A stretch of 39,886 bases of DNA, taken from the NCBI RefSeq assembly GCF_028401955.1, contig NZ_JAQOTJ010000026.1:1-39886 (forward strand), in the 5' to 3' direction. The notes beneath the pieces are model-generated. The model saw only the letters and a list, made by a program, of their open reading frames with translations. It was not told where the DNA came from and searched no databases. The stretch is from Bacillus sp. BP-3. Lineage in GTDB: Bacteria; Bacillota; Bacilli; Bacillales; Bacillaceae_G. The position numbers and the translations under genes were made by a program. Within the stretch, counting starts at the first letter, position 1; the number at the start of each line of letters is the position of its first letter. Shown here in pieces: positions 31,523-39,886 of this stretch.

Positions 31523-31944
31523 TATGCATTTTGGCCTTGTTTCACTTCGACCTTCTTTTTAAAAATTATATATTTGCTTGCAAAATAATTAACAACTACA
31601 ACAATAACATTCGCGATAATTTTAGATACTAAATCATTGATACCTAACCATTCGATTAATGCAATCATGGAGAAGAGATCGATGAAGTACGATAAAACGC
31701 GAAATCCCATAAAATAGAAAAATTCTTTCATTGCATGGGCAAAGCTTGTTGGTTGACTTTTAAATACGTACTTTTTATTTGTAAAATATGCAAACAACAC
31801 AGATACAATCCATGCGATTGTCGTAGCAACTTTGTAATCCATGCCAGCCAAAGTTGCACAAACATAATACATAACAATATTAACCAGCGTCGTTAAACCG
31901 CCAAAAAGCAAATAGTTAAAGATTTCCTTCGTTCTGTTATTCAC
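31522..31944 (-). CDS. GtrA/GtcA-family lipid-linked sugar flippase
   Basis: 140-residue GtrA-like protein with four transmembrane helices. The N-terminal NYLLFGGLTTLVNIVMYYV, the second-helix TNKKYVF signature and the last helix with NYFASKYIIFKKK match the family. GtrA/GtcA proteins are thought to flip undecaprenyl-phosphate-linked glucose or GlcNAc outward. It lies 12 bases downstream of the GT2 gene, whose product would make its substrate. AGGAG or similar lies before the ATG (TTAGGAGATTAAGAACGTG region). Confidence 0.92.
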   Translation of the reverse strand: MNNRTKEIFNYLLFGGLTTLVNIVMYYVCATLAGMDYKVATTIAWIVSVLFAYFTNKKYVFKSQPTSFAHAMKEFFYFMGFRVLSYFIDLFSMIALIEWLGINDLVSKIIANVIVVVVNYFASKYIIFKKKVEVKQGQNA

Positions 31945-31956
31945 GTTCTTAATCTC

Positions 31957-32961
31957 CTAACGATTTGATTTTACTTTATGATCTTCTACGCGATATAACT
32001 TTGCTGTTGGCTTTTCATCCAAATTTGTTACTTTATCATCGTTATACTCATCTACAAAGTATAGTGGACGATTTTTCGTTTCGTTAAAGATACGGCCTAA
32101 ATATTCACCGATAATTCCAATGGAAATCAACTGTACTCCACCAAGGAATAAAATCGCTGTCATCATCGATGGATATCCAGTTACAGATTCACCATACATC
32201 ATCGTTTTAATAATAATCCAAAGCATATAACAAAACGCACCAAATGATACAGTAAATCCGAAGAAAGATGCAAGACGTAATGGAGCCGTTGTAAAGGATG
32301 TAATTCCTTCAATTGCTAAATCGATTAGCTTAAAGTAGTTCCATTTCGTTTCACCAGCTGCGCGTGGATCACGGTCGAATAAAATTTCTTTCTTATTGTA
32401 TCCAATCCAACTGAACATTCCTTTTGTATAACGCTGTGTTTCACGAATTTTCTTTAATGCTTCCACGCAACGTCTATCCAGTAAACGGAAATCTCCTGTA
32501 TTTTCTTGAATTGGGATTCTTGTTGTTTTCTTTAATAGGCTATAGAATTTTCCAGCTGTCCATTTTTTCGCCCAAGATTCTCCTGCACGAGAACGTCTTT
32601 TTGCATAAATATCATCATAACCCTGCTCCCAATATTGAATCATTTCTGGGATTAATTCTGGCGGATCTTGTAAATCAGCATCAATAATGATAACTGCATC
32701 TCCCGTCGCATGATCAAGTCCTGCGATCATCGCCGTCTCTTTTCCAAAGTTACGAGATAAGTCTACATAGGAAATGCGTTTATCGCGCACTCGAAATTCT
32801 TTGATCATATTTAATGTATTATCTTTACTTCCATCATTCACAAATAAAATCTCGAAGTTGTAGTTTGGCACCGACTCAATTACGCCCGTTAACCGACTAT
32901 ACAGTTGATCTAACACTTCTTCTTCATTGTATGCCGGTACTAAAATTGTAATGGTCTTCAA
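31957..32961 (-). CDS. GT2 undecaprenyl-phosphate sugar transferase (CsbB/GtrB-like)
   Basis: 334-residue family 2 glycosyltransferase. It has an N-terminal GT-A domain with ITILVPAYNEEEVLDQL, FVNDGSKDNT and the donor/metal motif IIIDADLQDPPEL near 90-100, then two C-terminal helices (about 232-255 and 265-290) with the family block APLRLASFFGF. It transfers a sugar from UDP-glucose or UDP-GlcNAc to undecaprenyl phosphate. TTG 32961 is taken as start because AAAGGGG lies 8 bases upstream; an earlier in-frame TTG at 32985 has no site. It forms an operon with the GtrA-like flippase and follows galU. Confidence 0.93.
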   Translation of the reverse strand: MKTITILVPAYNEEEVLDQLYSRLTGVIESVPNYNFEILFVNDGSKDNTLNMIKEFRVRDKRISYVDLSRNFGKETAMIAGLDHATGDAVIIIDADLQDPPELIPEMIQYWEQGYDDIYAKRRSRAGESWAKKWTAGKFYSLLKKTTRIPIQENTGDFRLLDRRCVEALKKIRETQRYTKGMFSWIGYNKKEILFDRDPRAAGETKWNYFKLIDLAIEGITSFTTAPLRLASFFGFTVSFGAFCYMLWIIIKTMMYGESVTGYPSMMTAILFLGGVQLISIGIIGEYLGRIFNETKNRPLYFVDEYNDDKVTNLDEKPTAKLYRVEDHKVKSNR

Positions 32962-33016
32962 AGAAGGTACCCCTTTCTTTTTCAAATTTTCTCAGTAAAG
33001 AACAATTTATAAGCAC

Positions 33017-33084
33017 AGATTAGACATAGTAAATTGGATGTTTCCCTTAGAATACCTCATTCTCCAATTCACTATGTCTAATCT
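33017..33084 (-). promoter_or_regulatory. long hairpin in the galU-GT2 intercistronic region
   Basis: Arms 33017-33038 and 33063-33084 pair over 22 bp (AGATTAGACATAGTGAATTG against its complement). The one DNA mismatch is a G-U pair in the minus-strand RNA. There is no T-run, so it is not a standard terminator; the 24-base loop holds a 4-bp inner stem (GAAT/ATTC). Confidence 0.7.
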
Positions 33085-33101
33085 TACACATCTATCAATA
33101 A

Positions 33102-33986
33102 TTAATTTTTAACTGCTCGTTCTTGCACTAGTTTTTGCATAATTTGTAGTAAATCTTCTTTTAATTCGTCATGTTGCAGTGCCATTTCAATTGTTGTTTG
33201 AATAAAGCCAAGCTTCTCACCAACATCATAACGTGTTCCTTCAAAATCGTAAGCGAATACGCGTTGAATTTCGTTTAGATTTTGAATTGCATCCGTTAAT
33301 TGAATCTCACCGCCAGCACCGATATGTTGCTCTTCTAAGAAACGGAAGATTTCAGGTGTTAAGACATAACGACCCATAATCGCTAAATTTGAAGGTGCTG
33401 TACCTTGTGCTGGTTTTTCAACAAATTGTTTTACTTGATAACGACGGCCATCTTTTTCTAATGGATCAATAATACCGTAGCGATGTGTTTCATCTTCTGG
33501 AACTGTTTGCACACCAATTACAGATGATAATGTTTTTTCATACTCATCGATCAATTGTTTTAAGCAAGGTGTTTCTGCTTGCACAATATCGTCTCCAAGT
33601 AATACAGCAAACGGCTCATCACCAATGAATTTACGCGCACACCATACTGCATGGCCTAAACCTTTTGGTTCTTTTTGACGGATATAGTGAATATCAACCA
33701 TTTTAGAAGAAGCTTGTACCTTTTCAAGTAGCTCATACTTTTTCTTTTCTAATAAATTTTGCTCTAATTCAAAAGCATTATCAAAATGATCTTCAATTGC
33801 ACGTTTTGTTTTGCCTGTAACGATAATAATATCTTCAATACCTGCAGCAACTGCTTCTTCAACGATATATTGAATTGTTGGTTTATCAACAATCGGTAAC
33901 ATTTCCTTTGGCATTGCCTTCGTTGCTGGTAAAAAACGTGTTCCAAGACCAGCAGCAGGAATAATAGCTTTTCTTACTTTTTTCAT
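33102..33986 (-). CDS. galU: UTP-glucose-1-phosphate uridylyltransferase
   Basis: 294-residue nucleotidyltransferase (GalU; GtaB in B. subtilis) making UDP-glucose from UTP and glucose-1-phosphate. Seen: the N-terminal signature [20 protein letters not shown] at 8-27, [26 protein letters not shown] near 130 and [13 protein letters not shown] near 189. AAAGAGG precedes ATG. UDP-glucose is the donor for glycolipid anchors and wall glycans; here the gene lies immediately before a lipid-sugar GT2. Its leader is about 180 bases and contains an inverted repeat. Confidence 0.96.
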   Translation of the reverse strand: MKKVRKAIIPAAGLGTRFLPATKAMPKEMLPIVDKPTIQYIVEEAVAAGIEDIIIVTGKTKRAIEDHFDNAFELEQNLLEKKKYELLEKVQASSKMVDIHYIRQKEPKGLGHAVWCARKFIGDEPFAVLLGDDIVQAETPCLKQLIDEYEKTLSSVIGVQTVPEDETHRYGIIDPLEKDGRRYQVKQFVEKPAQGTAPSNLAIMGRYVLTPEIFRFLEEQHIGAGGEIQLTDAIQNLNEIQRVFAYDFEGTRYDVGEKLGFIQTTIEMALQHDELKEDLLQIMQKLVQERAVKN

Positions 33987-34046
33987 GTTTACAACCTCTT
34001 TCTTTATGGTTTTACATGGCGAACATTTTTTTATTTCCTATCAGTT

Positions 34047-34070
34047 AATTTATCCTACACAGGATAAATT
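34047..34070 (-). promoter_or_regulatory. inverted repeat in the galU leader
   Basis: AATTTATCC (34047-34055) and GGATAAATT (34062-34070) are a perfect 9-bp inverted repeat with a 6-base spacer, 60-85 bases upstream of the galU ATG. It could be an operator or an RNA hairpin. Confidence 0.5.
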
Positions 34071-34171
34071 TATTGTACAAAGCACACTTAATATAGAGAA
34101 CATAAATATGAAGTACGTCGTCATATTAACTCTTGTATAGTATCTCTCTAGGAATCTTACACCCTTTTTGC

Positions 34172-34201
34172 TTTATAATCTTCCCTTGTTTTTTATGACA
34201 A
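34172..34201 (-). promoter_or_regulatory. galU promoter candidate
   Basis: Minus strand TTGTCA (34196-34201), 18-base spacer and TATAAA (34172-34177), giving a leader of about 180 bases. Confidence 0.5.
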
Positions 34202-34204
34202 AGT

Positions 34205-34446
34205 GACATTCCCTACAAATTTTACATGATTGTCTCTTCATTAGTCAAGGTTTCCTCTAACTTGTCATAGATTGATAACATAATAAACGAACGATATTTC
34301 AACTGGTTCTGCGAAAGAAATCCTTTATTTTGAGAAGCCACTCCCCATGAAACAGTTTGTTATGCGTAGTTATTTTACCATTATTTCCCTGCGACAAAGA
34401 ATTCCCAATACATGTACCTTTTACTTATTTATTAATTCTTTATGCA
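34205..34446. other. intergenic stretch without visible gene
   Basis: AT-rich sequence between the galU promoter and the pgcA terminator. I see no coding frame with a ribosome site and no strong structure. Confidence 0.5.
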
Positions 34447-34448
34447 AT

Positions 34449-34475
34449 AAAAAAAAGGGATTCCTCCCTTTTTTT
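34449..34475. terminator. terminator downstream of pgcA
   Basis: AAAAAAGGGA/TCCCTTTTTT with loop TTCC. T-runs on both strands; it lies beyond the short bcr1 copy that follows pgcA. Confidence 0.8.
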
Positions 34476-34526
34476 ATCCCGCATTAACGGGCAGTAAGAC
34501 CCCCACTAATGGAAGTTTCACTTTAT
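34473..34526 (+). repeat. short (internally deleted) bcr1 element overlapping the pgcA stop
   Basis: 54 bp, TTTATCCCGCATTAACGGGC to ATGGAAGTTTCACTTTAT, with TTTAT at both ends (34473-34477, 34522-34526). The right TTTAT contains the TTA that is the pgcA stop codon on the minus strand. The central 95 bp or so of full copies are missing. Confidence 0.87.
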
Positions 34527-36250
34527 TGTACTCGATTCATAATAGCTTTTTTAATCTCCTCAAGCTTCTCTTCACTATGTTGTAAGGAATCTCCTTGTAC
34601 ACCGAAGTAAAACTTGATTTTCGGCTCTGTTCCGGATGGGCGTAAGCAGAACCAAGATCCATCTGCCAAATAATACTTTAATACATTTGATTTTGGTAAT
34701 TTGATTTCTTCTGTCGCATTTTCTTCTACTTTTGTTCTAACGCTCGCTTTATAATCTTCAGCAATCGTTACCTCTAAGCTCGCAACTTCTGTCGGTCTAT
34801 TTTCACGGAACGATGTCATCATATTTTGCATTTGTTCTGCTCCATCTTTTCCTTTTAACGTTAAGGAAACAAGTCCTTCACGGAAGTATCCGTACTTTTC
34901 AAACACTTCAAGTAAACCATCATATAATGTTTTACCTTGTGCTTTATAATATGCGGCAACTTCACATGCAAATAATACAGATTGTACCGCATCTTTATCA
35001 CGGCAGAACGGACGAATTAAATAGCCGTAGCTTTCTTCATAGCCGAACTGGAACTCATATTCTCCGCTCGCTTCATATTGCTTAATTTTTTCACCGATAA
35101 ATTTAAAGCCAGTTAACGTATCGATTGTATCAAGTCCATAAGATTTTGCAATTGTACGTCCTAACTCGGATGTAACGATTGTTTTTAATACAACACCGTT
35201 CGCTGGTAAAATACCTTGTTCTTTCTTTTGTGATAATAAGTATTCTAGCATTAAAGCACCTGTTTGGTTTCCTGTTAACACTTGATACTCACCATCATGA
35301 TTACGAACTGCCACACCAAGACGATCGGCATCTGGATCTGTTGCAATTAATACATCTGCATCAATTTCTTCACCGTACTGAATTGCCAATTCAAACGCAG
35401 CATGCTCTTCTGGATTTGGTGATTTTACTGTTGAAAAGTCTGGATCTGGCTGTTCTTGCTCTTTTACAACGGTTACATTTTTAAATCCAACTGCTTCTAA
35501 TCCGCGGCGCGCTGGAATATTAGATGTTCCATGCAAAGGTGAGAAGACAATTTTTAAATCTTGTCCAATTTCCTTCACAAGCTCTTTATCAAGAATTACT
35601 GTTTTTAATTGTTCTAAATATGCATCGTCAACTTCTTGACCGATAATCTGCAGGAGACCGTTTTGTTTTAGTTGCTCTACATCAGCAACCTCTACTGTCA
35701 ATTCATCGCTTACATCATTTACATAATGAATCAACTCATCCGCTTCTTTTGGAGGCAATTGTCCCCCATCATCTCCATACACTTTATAGCCATTATATTC
35801 AGGCGGGTTATGGCTCGCTGTAAGAACGATACCACTGTACGTATGTAAATAGCGCACTGCAAATGACAATTCTGGCGTTGGGCGCAGACTTTCAAATACA
35901 TATGTTTTAATGCCGTGAGCACCTAATGTTGCCGCTACTTCCATCGCAAACTCTGGAGATTTATGACGAGAATCATACGCAACAACAACACCGCGTGCTT
36001 TTGCTTCTTCGCCTTGCTTTTCAATGAAACGAGCTAAACCTTCCGTTGCTTTACGAACAGTATACACATTTAAACGATTTGTACCAGCGCCTAGTTCTCC
36101 GCGCATACCACCTGTACCAAATTCTAAATTTTTATAAAAGCTATCTTCAATTTTCTTTTCATTATTTTGCATTTCTTCTAATTGCTGCTTTAGCTCTGCA
36201 TCTAAATCTGCAAAGGAAATCCAGCGTTCATATTCTTTTTTCCATTCCAT
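34523..36250 (-). CDS. pgcA: phosphoglucomutase (alpha-PGM, PgcA)
   Basis: 575-residue alpha-D-phosphohexomutase converting glucose-6-phosphate and glucose-1-phosphate. The phosphoserine loop [15 protein letters not shown] lies near 140, the Mg2+ loop [11 protein letters not shown] near 305, the sugar-binding GYEESYGYL near 400 and the phosphate-binding [13 protein letters not shown] near the C-terminus. It is of the type required in B. subtilis for UDP-glucose and teichoic acid glucosylation. ATG 36250 has GAGAGGAG 8 bases upstream. With galU downstream in the same direction it provides UDP-glucose. Its stop codon is within a bcr1 end. Confidence 0.96.
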   Translation of the reverse strand: MEWKKEYERWISFADLDAELKQQLEEMQNNEKKIEDSFYKNLEFGTGGMRGELGAGTNRLNVYTVRKATEGLARFIEKQGEEAKARGVVVAYDSRHKSPEFAMEVAATLGAHGIKTYVFESLRPTPELSFAVRYLHTYSGIVLTASHNPPEYNGYKVYGDDGGQLPPKEADELIHYVNDVSDELTVEVADVEQLKQNGLLQIIGQEVDDAYLEQLKTVILDKELVKEIGQDLKIVFSPLHGTSNIPARRGLEAVGFKNVTVVKEQEQPDPDFSTVKSPNPEEHAAFELAIQYGEEIDADVLIATDPDADRLGVAVRNHDGEYQVLTGNQTGALMLEYLLSQKKEQGILPANGVVLKTIVTSELGRTIAKSYGLDTIDTLTGFKFIGEKIKQYEASGEYEFQFGYEESYGYLIRPFCRDKDAVQSVLFACEVAAYYKAQGKTLYDGLLEVFEKYGYFREGLVSLTLKGKDGAEQMQNMMTSFRENRPTEVASLEVTIAEDYKASVRTKVEENATEEIKLPKSNVLKYYLADGSWFCLRPSGTEPKIKFYFGVQGDSLQHSEEKLEEIKKAIMNRVQ

Positions 36251-36353
36251 GTTGTTTTCTCCTCTCAATCAGCATAGTCCCATTATATGAAAAAAATTAT
36301 GCTTCCCTCAATATTTTTTATTTTTTTACAGCATTTAATTCCCTATTTATCAC

Positions 36354-36384
36354 GAAAAAAAGGATTAGCAAACGCCAATCCTTT
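36354..36384 (-). terminator. terminator of pepA
   Basis: Stem AAAGGATT/AATCCTTT extended by GC pairs in the loop, followed by seven T on the minus strand, right after the pepA stop. Confidence 0.85.
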
Positions 36385-36390
36385 CCTTAC

Positions 36391-37878
36391 TTACTCTTCA
36401 TTTCCAAACATTTCAACAAGTGTTGCTAATGTACGCACCATTGCTCCTGTTCCACCACTTGGCCCTAAGTCATGTGCGCTACTTGTATCAGATGTTCCCG
36501 CGATGTCTAAATGCACCCAAGGTGTTTCTTCTGCAAATTCTCCAATGAATACACCTGCCATAATCGCATGGCCCTCACGTCCTGGTGAGTTATTTAAATC
36601 TGCTAACTTACTATTTCGAACACGCTCTTTATCACGTTCGAAAATTGGCAATTGCCAAATTGTCTCATCTGTTTCCAGCGCTGCTTCTAACACTTGCTCA
36701 TAAAATGCTTCGTTATTTGTCATAGCACCTGTTGTATGATTTCCAAGAGCAACAATAACACCACCTGTTAACGTCGCAACATCAACAAGGTAATTTGCCC
36801 CTAGCTTCTTCGCATACGTAATACCGTCAGCTAACGCTAAGCGGCCTTCTGCGTCTGTATTTAATACTTCAATCGTTTTACCACTCATCGATGTAATCAC
36901 ATCATCTGGTTTAAATGCAGTTCCGCTCACCATATTATCTGTCGATGGGATAACAGCCACTACATTTTGCTCTGGGCGAAGTTCACCGATAATTTCCATA
37001 GCACCAAGGACAGCTGCCGCACCGCCCATATCACCTTTCATACCAACCATGCTTTCGCGCGGTTTTAGAGAATAACCACCTGTATCATATGTAATCCCTT
37101 TCCCAACTAAGCCAATGACATCTGTCCACTCTTCTTTCCCTTTATATAAAAGAGCAATCATTTTTGGCGGCTCTGTAGAACCTTGGTTTACCGCAAGTAG
37201 AGCACCCATTCCAAGCTCTTCCATTTCCTCTTTCTCAAGAACTTTATAATCCATATCATACTTTTCGGCTAGTTCAACAGCATAATCTGCTAAAGCCGTT
37301 GCCGTTAACATGTTTGGCGGCATATTCACAAGTGTCCGCGCAGAGTTTGTAGCACGTCCGTGCACATAACCAACTGTTAATGCCGCTTCAATTTCTTGCG
37401 GATCTTCCTTCGTAATAACAACAAAGCTTTCTAATTGATGTGCTTCTTTTTTATCCGTTTTATATGTTACTAGCTCATATGTACCAAGGGAATATGTTTC
37501 TGCAGCAATGTGCGCTACATCAATAACATCCAGTTTTTCTGTAACAAATGAATCTAACATAAATGCAACATCTTTCACTTTTGCACTTTGCAATGTTTTC
37601 GCTAGCTTTCCAAGTGCACCGCGCAATGTTTCTGTTGTATATCTTTCTCTTTTGCCAAGTCCGACAAAGTAATAACGTTTTACATTTGTTTTTCCTAAAC
37701 TATGTACTTTTGAAATGGCTTTTTTCTTTGAAGAAATTTCTTTTTCATCTAGTAGCACTTGTAAATGTCCATCAAATGATTCGTTTAATTCTTTTACAAA
37801 ACTGCTCATTACTTCATCTTCAAATAAAGCAACAACTACTGCTTCATGGCTTGCTAATTCTTTTTGTACTTGAAACAT
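36391..37878 (-). CDS. pepA: leucyl aminopeptidase (M17, PepA)
   Basis: 495-residue cytosolic M17 aminopeptidase. The C-terminal catalytic domain has [15 protein letters not shown] near 255 (metal Lys and Asp), the M17 signature [13 protein letters not shown] near 338-350 (Asp and Glu ligands, catalytic Arg) and the bicarbonate/active-site region. It removes N-terminal residues from peptides; relatives also bind DNA. ATG 37878 follows AGGGGG by 6-8 bases. The frame remains open 65 codons upstream, without a ribosome site and overlapping the next gene; this extension is rejected. Confidence 0.95.
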   Translation of the reverse strand: MFQVQKELASHEAVVVALFEDEVMSSFVKELNESFDGHLQVLLDEKEISSKKKAISKVHSLGKTNVKRYYFVGLGKRERYTTETLRGALGKLAKTLQSAKVKDVAFMLDSFVTEKLDVIDVAHIAAETYSLGTYELVTYKTDKKEAHQLESFVVITKEDPQEIEAALTVGYVHGRATNSARTLVNMPPNMLTATALADYAVELAEKYDMDYKVLEKEEMEELGMGALLAVNQGSTEPPKMIALLYKGKEEWTDVIGLVGKGITYDTGGYSLKPRESMVGMKGDMGGAAAVLGAMEIIGELRPEQNVVAVIPSTDNMVSGTAFKPDDVITSMSGKTIEVLNTDAEGRLALADGITYAKKLGANYLVDVATLTGGVIVALGNHTTGAMTNNEAFYEQVLEAALETDETIWQLPIFERDKERVRNSKLADLNNSPGREGHAIMAGVFIGEFAEETPWVHLDIAGTSDTSSAHDLGPSGGTGAMVRTLATLVEMFGNEE

Positions 37879-37939
37879 GACAGCACCCCCTGATTTTTCT
37901 ATCCCTATTATACTCTTGTTTTCAGGAAAATGCGATAAT

Positions 37940-38320
37940 TCAAACTTCTTCCATGTATAAAATAAATGGCGGGAAATTCGGCAAATCCTGAATTTGCTCA
38001 TATGGAATTTGATCGACCTCTTCCGATAACATTTTCCGACACGTTTGAATAAATTGTACGACTTTTTCAACATTCAAGTTCCAATAAACCTTACAATAGG
38101 GAGTTAAATACATTTCAGCTACTTCCATCATCATTCGTGCTCCCTTTATATTCCCGTAGCTGTAATGATACTGTGCGACTGTCATTTGTAATAAACCTTT
38201 TAAAAACAAATTCCCTCGGTCCTCAAGCCACATCTCTTCTAATAAGTCATGGCACGTATAATAATCCCCTTCATTATACTTTATAAAAAACTCATAATAC
38301 GCTAAAGGATAATCTTTCAT
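37940..38320 (-). CDS. DUF309 family protein
   Basis: 126-residue helical protein of the DUF309 family, recognised by the [12 protein letters not shown] motif at about 19-30 and [19 protein letters not shown] at about 39-57. The conserved His and Glu residues in this motif suggest a metal- or ligand-binding helical bundle; no reaction is known. ATG 38320 has GGGAGAG upstream. The frame continues 12 codons to the edge of a bcr1 element, which is an unlikely start. Confidence 0.85.
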   Translation of the reverse strand: MKDYPLAYYEFFIKYNEGDYYTCHDLLEEMWLEDRGNLFLKGLLQMTVAQYHYSYGNIKGARMMMEVAEMYLTPYCKVYWNLNVEKVVQFIQTCRKMLSEEVDQIPYEQIQDLPNFPPFILYMEEV

Positions 38321-38361
38321 CACTTCTCTCCCTTTACTGCGTTTTTTCTTCTCCATTTCAC

Positions 38362-38513
38362 TTTATCCCGCTATTCGTGGGCAGTAATACTCCTACCTCA
38401 AATTTTGGCAAAATCAAAGAAGTTAGGTAGGACATAAACTGCCCATAAAAGCCCGATTGGTGAGGGTTAATAATCAGTGGGAAATACCCTCACTGATTAA
38501 AGTTTCACTTTAT
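38362..38513 (+). repeat. bcr1 element, full length
   Basis: 152 bp bounded by TTTAT at 38362-38366 and 38509-38513. It begins TTTATCCCGCTATTCGTGGG and ends TGATTAAAGTTTCACTTTAT. It is the best intact reference copy in the window. Outside the left boundary the bases TTTCAC repeat the sequence that precedes TTTAT at the right end, hinting at a remnant of a tandem copy. Confidence 0.9.
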
Positions 38514-38524
38514 GATAACAAATG

Positions 38525-38555
38525 AAAAAAGTCTAGCGCCACATGCGTCTAGACT
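38525..38555 (-). terminator. terminator of the yuiC-like gene
   Basis: Minus strand AGTCTAGACGC and GCGCTAGACT pair around a 5-base loop, followed by six T. Confidence 0.85.
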
Positions 38556-39180
38556 ATTGTTGCTTTAAATATTGTGTGCGAAACACTTGCATTGTTTCGT
38601 CTTCATTTAAAAGCGCTAAATCTTGTTCTGTAAGTTTGCCATTTCCTACTTTCACAACGTAAACATTCACTTTTTTCTTTCCCCATTGATTATATACATC
38701 TCGCACAGTTTCATAATATAAATCAAGGCGATTCCCTTGAATTGCACCGCCTTTATCTGCCACAACACCGTAGCCATACCCAGGAACGAATAGAATTGTT
38801 CCAATCGGAAATATGCGAAGGTCAGCTGCGATTGTTGAATATATATCCCGCTTTACTTTCACCCCGGAATATGTAATCCCGTATTCAGGATGTCCTTTTG
38901 TTTTCCCTGTTGACTCCATACCAGCTGTATATCCTGTTGCAGTAACTTCCATTTGGCGATACTTTGACCAATCTTTTGCATTCTCTAAAGCACGAATAAC
39001 TTCGGCACTTGGAATCGCCTGCTGATTTTGTTCAGCTGCGTGTACTACTTTCGCTCCATTCTTCTTATACATATGAAGCATTTCAGAAAGAGAGATTCCT
39101 GACATAGCTTGCCAAGTTACACACAATGCAGCTACAAATAAGCAAACCATTATCATGCGAATGCTATATCGTTTTATCAT
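38554..39180 (-). CDS. yuiC: 3D-domain cell-wall protein (YuiC-like)
   Basis: 208 residues with one N-terminal signal-anchor helix (about 5-25) and a C-terminal 3D domain (about 80-185), named for its three conserved Asp: [19 protein letters not shown], then [18 protein letters not shown]. The fold is that of the catalytic domain of lytic transglycosylase MltA, and B. subtilis YuiC is a muralytic enzyme of this kind; Sps resuscitation factors are also related. It should act on peptidoglycan outside the cell. ATG 39180 is the most plausible start but the ribosome site is not ideal (GGAG is 14 bases away). Downstream of yuiB. Confidence 0.85.
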   Translation of the reverse strand: MIKRYSIRMIMVCLFVAALCVTWQAMSGISLSEMLHMYKKNGAKVVHAAEQNQQAIPSAEVIRALENAKDWSKYRQMEVTATGYTAGMESTGKTKGHPEYGITYSGVKVKRDIYSTIAADLRIFPIGTILFVPGYGYGVVADKGGAIQGNRLDLYYETVRDVYNQWGKKKVNVYVVKVGNGKLTEQDLALLNEDETMQVFRTQYLKQQ

Positions 39181-39240
39181 TTTCGTTTTCCACACTCCTT
39201 CATCGTTATTGTGCCCCAACCGATGAAGAAATTATTCATG

Positions 39241-39266
39241 AAAAAAAGCTCCTCAGAAAGGAGCTT
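39241..39266 (-). terminator. terminator of yuiB
   Basis: Stem AAGCTCCT/AGGAGCTT followed by seven T on the minus strand, including the yuiB stop codon. Confidence 0.88.
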
Positions 39267-39583
39267 CAAAACATTTGATATCCACGTTGCCGTAATGATT
39301 TGATTACAATACCAGATAAAGCAGCACCAACTAAACCCGTTGATAAAATGATAATGTCAGCCTGTCCAAGATGAAGAAAACTTGTTCCTAATGAAGAAAA
39401 TGCTTCTTTCGGCTTTACAAAATAATCTAAGAAATCAACTTTATCAATAATAAATACACAAATAAGTGGATATACAACAAGCATCACCCATGTTGCCCGT
39501 AAAATCATATTTAATAAAAAACCAATTCCAAAAAATAAAACTAAGAATAACATCATAGAAATTAACAAAATAGGTATGCTCAT
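39266..39583 (-). CDS. yuiB: YuiB-like membrane protein
   Basis: 105 residues, the same length as I recall for B. subtilis YuiB, with three hydrophobic segments (about 3-27, 28-47 and 75-97) and the central FVKPKEAFSSLGTSF loop. The function is unknown. ATG 39583 has AAGAAGGG 9 bases upstream; an ATG three codons earlier overlaps that site. It follows the truncated gene by a few bases and probably shared an operon with it. Confidence 0.85.
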   Translation of the reverse strand: MSIPILLISMMLFLVLFFGIGFLLNMILRATWVMLVVYPLICVFIIDKVDFLDYFVKPKEAFSSLGTSFLHLGQADIIILSTGLVGAALSGIVIKSLRQRGYQMF

Positions 39584-39598
39584 TATTTCCATCCCTTC

Positions 39599-39808
39599 TT
39601 ATTTATTTTCTGTATCTCCAACAAAAACGTTATATACTGTATAACCAAACTGCTCTCCTGGATTTAACATCCCATCCATTTGTAAAAGCGGAGCTGGCAT
39701 CGCTTCTAATAAATACTTTATTAACACCGAAGCATCTTCATCATGTACGATATCCTCCGGAAATAAAAATGCTCCTTCAGATAATTCTCGCTCTTGAACG
39801 ACAATGTC
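39599..39808 (-). pseudogene. C-terminal remainder of a gene interrupted by a group II intron
   Basis: An open frame of 69 codons reads to TAA at 39599-39601, ending MDGMLNPGEQFGYTVYNVF and so on. It has no good start codon and its 5' part would lie beyond the intron end. The stop is separated from yuiB by only 15 bases, as expected for an upstream operon member. An in-frame TAA occurs at 39809-39811, just before the intron junction. I do not recognise the product; the acidic soluble sequence gives no membrane or signal features. Confidence 0.6.
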
Positions 39809-39813
39809 TTATT

Positions 39814-39886
39814 GTGATAGGTAAGGGTTTGATATTATCTCCGCCTTTTCCCCCACATCACACCGTACGTGATGGTTTCCCATCAT
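39814..39886 (-). mobile_element. group II intron, 3' end (domains V and VI; partial)
   Basis: On the minus strand the window edge reads ATGATGGGAAACCATCACG then TACGGT, the distal part of domain V with its GAAA tetraloop and the conserved ACGTACGGT 3' strand. A domain VI-like segment follows, closed by GTGAT (first) and ATCAC (last, ending at 39814), analogous to GTGAA/TTCAC in Ll.LtrB. The rest, with any reverse transcriptase, is outside the window. Confidence 0.82.

Noticed and set aside
37879-38073. 65-codon extension of the aminopeptidase
   Set aside because: It overlaps the DUF309 gene, has no ribosome site, and the known family length starts at the ATG at 37878.

Overview
The window looks like a chromosomal segment of a Bacillus cereus group bacterium. 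Reasons: low GC, Gram-positive Shine-Dalgarno sites, many TTG starts, gene order that I recall from the yug/kap/yui part of the B. subtilis chromosome, and seven TTTAT-ended intergenic repeats that match what I know of bcr1, a repeat specific to this group. Species cannot be fixed by eye. The AlkD homologue differs visibly from the B. cereus AlkD I remember, so a divergent group member is possible.

Layout. 1-300: 5' end of a 16S rRNA gene (minus strand) with two tandem rrn promoters. 398-7107: MgtC-like membrane protein, K+ channel YugO, YugN, glucose-6-phosphate isomerase, YuzA, general stress protein YugI, and the alanine aminotransferase/Lrp-type regulator pair alaT-alaR. 7225-14534: a 2-hydroxyacid dehydrogenase, an AraC-GyrI regulator, hydrolase YugF, YugE, C-S lyase PatB, two small lipoproteins (one a Cu,Zn-SOD homologue with altered metal ligands), a 56-residue membrane protein, KapB without a neighbouring KinB, and KapD. 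14535-21742: ArsB/NhaD transporter, a membrane protein, AlkD, a glycine T-box with glyS, a thioesterase, a DUF3298 protein and BirA-regulated bioY.

The centre, 22-36 kb, is devoted to surface carbohydrate. A plus-strand operon encodes a MurJ/Wzx-type flippase, a GT4 glycosyltransferase and an O-antigen ligase/polymerase-like protein. It converges on a minus-strand set, pgcA, galU, a CsbB/GtrB-like GT2, a GtrA/GtcA-like flippase and two tandem YfhO-type GT-C proteins. Read together these form a path from glucose-6-phosphate to glucose-1-phosphate, UDP-glucose, undecaprenyl-phosphate-sugar, flipped lipid donor and glycosylated surface polymer. By analogy with the CsbB/GtcA/YfhO three-component system, the acceptor is probably lipoteichoic acid or another wall polymer. 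The duplicated YfhO and the RNA hairpins between the cistrons are the most interesting feature.

36.4-39.9 kb: leucyl aminopeptidase, DUF309 protein, YuiC-like 3D-domain protein, YuiB, and the C-terminal remainder of an unidentified gene cut off by the 3' end (domains V and VI) of a group II intron at the window edge.

Repeats carry much of the novelty. Four bcr1 copies are full length or nearly so and three are short internally deleted forms. Two overlap the stop codon of the adjacent gene. One contains a second structured repeat of about 120 bp, whose relative lies in the glyS leader. All database-type statements are from memory and none was checked with a search.
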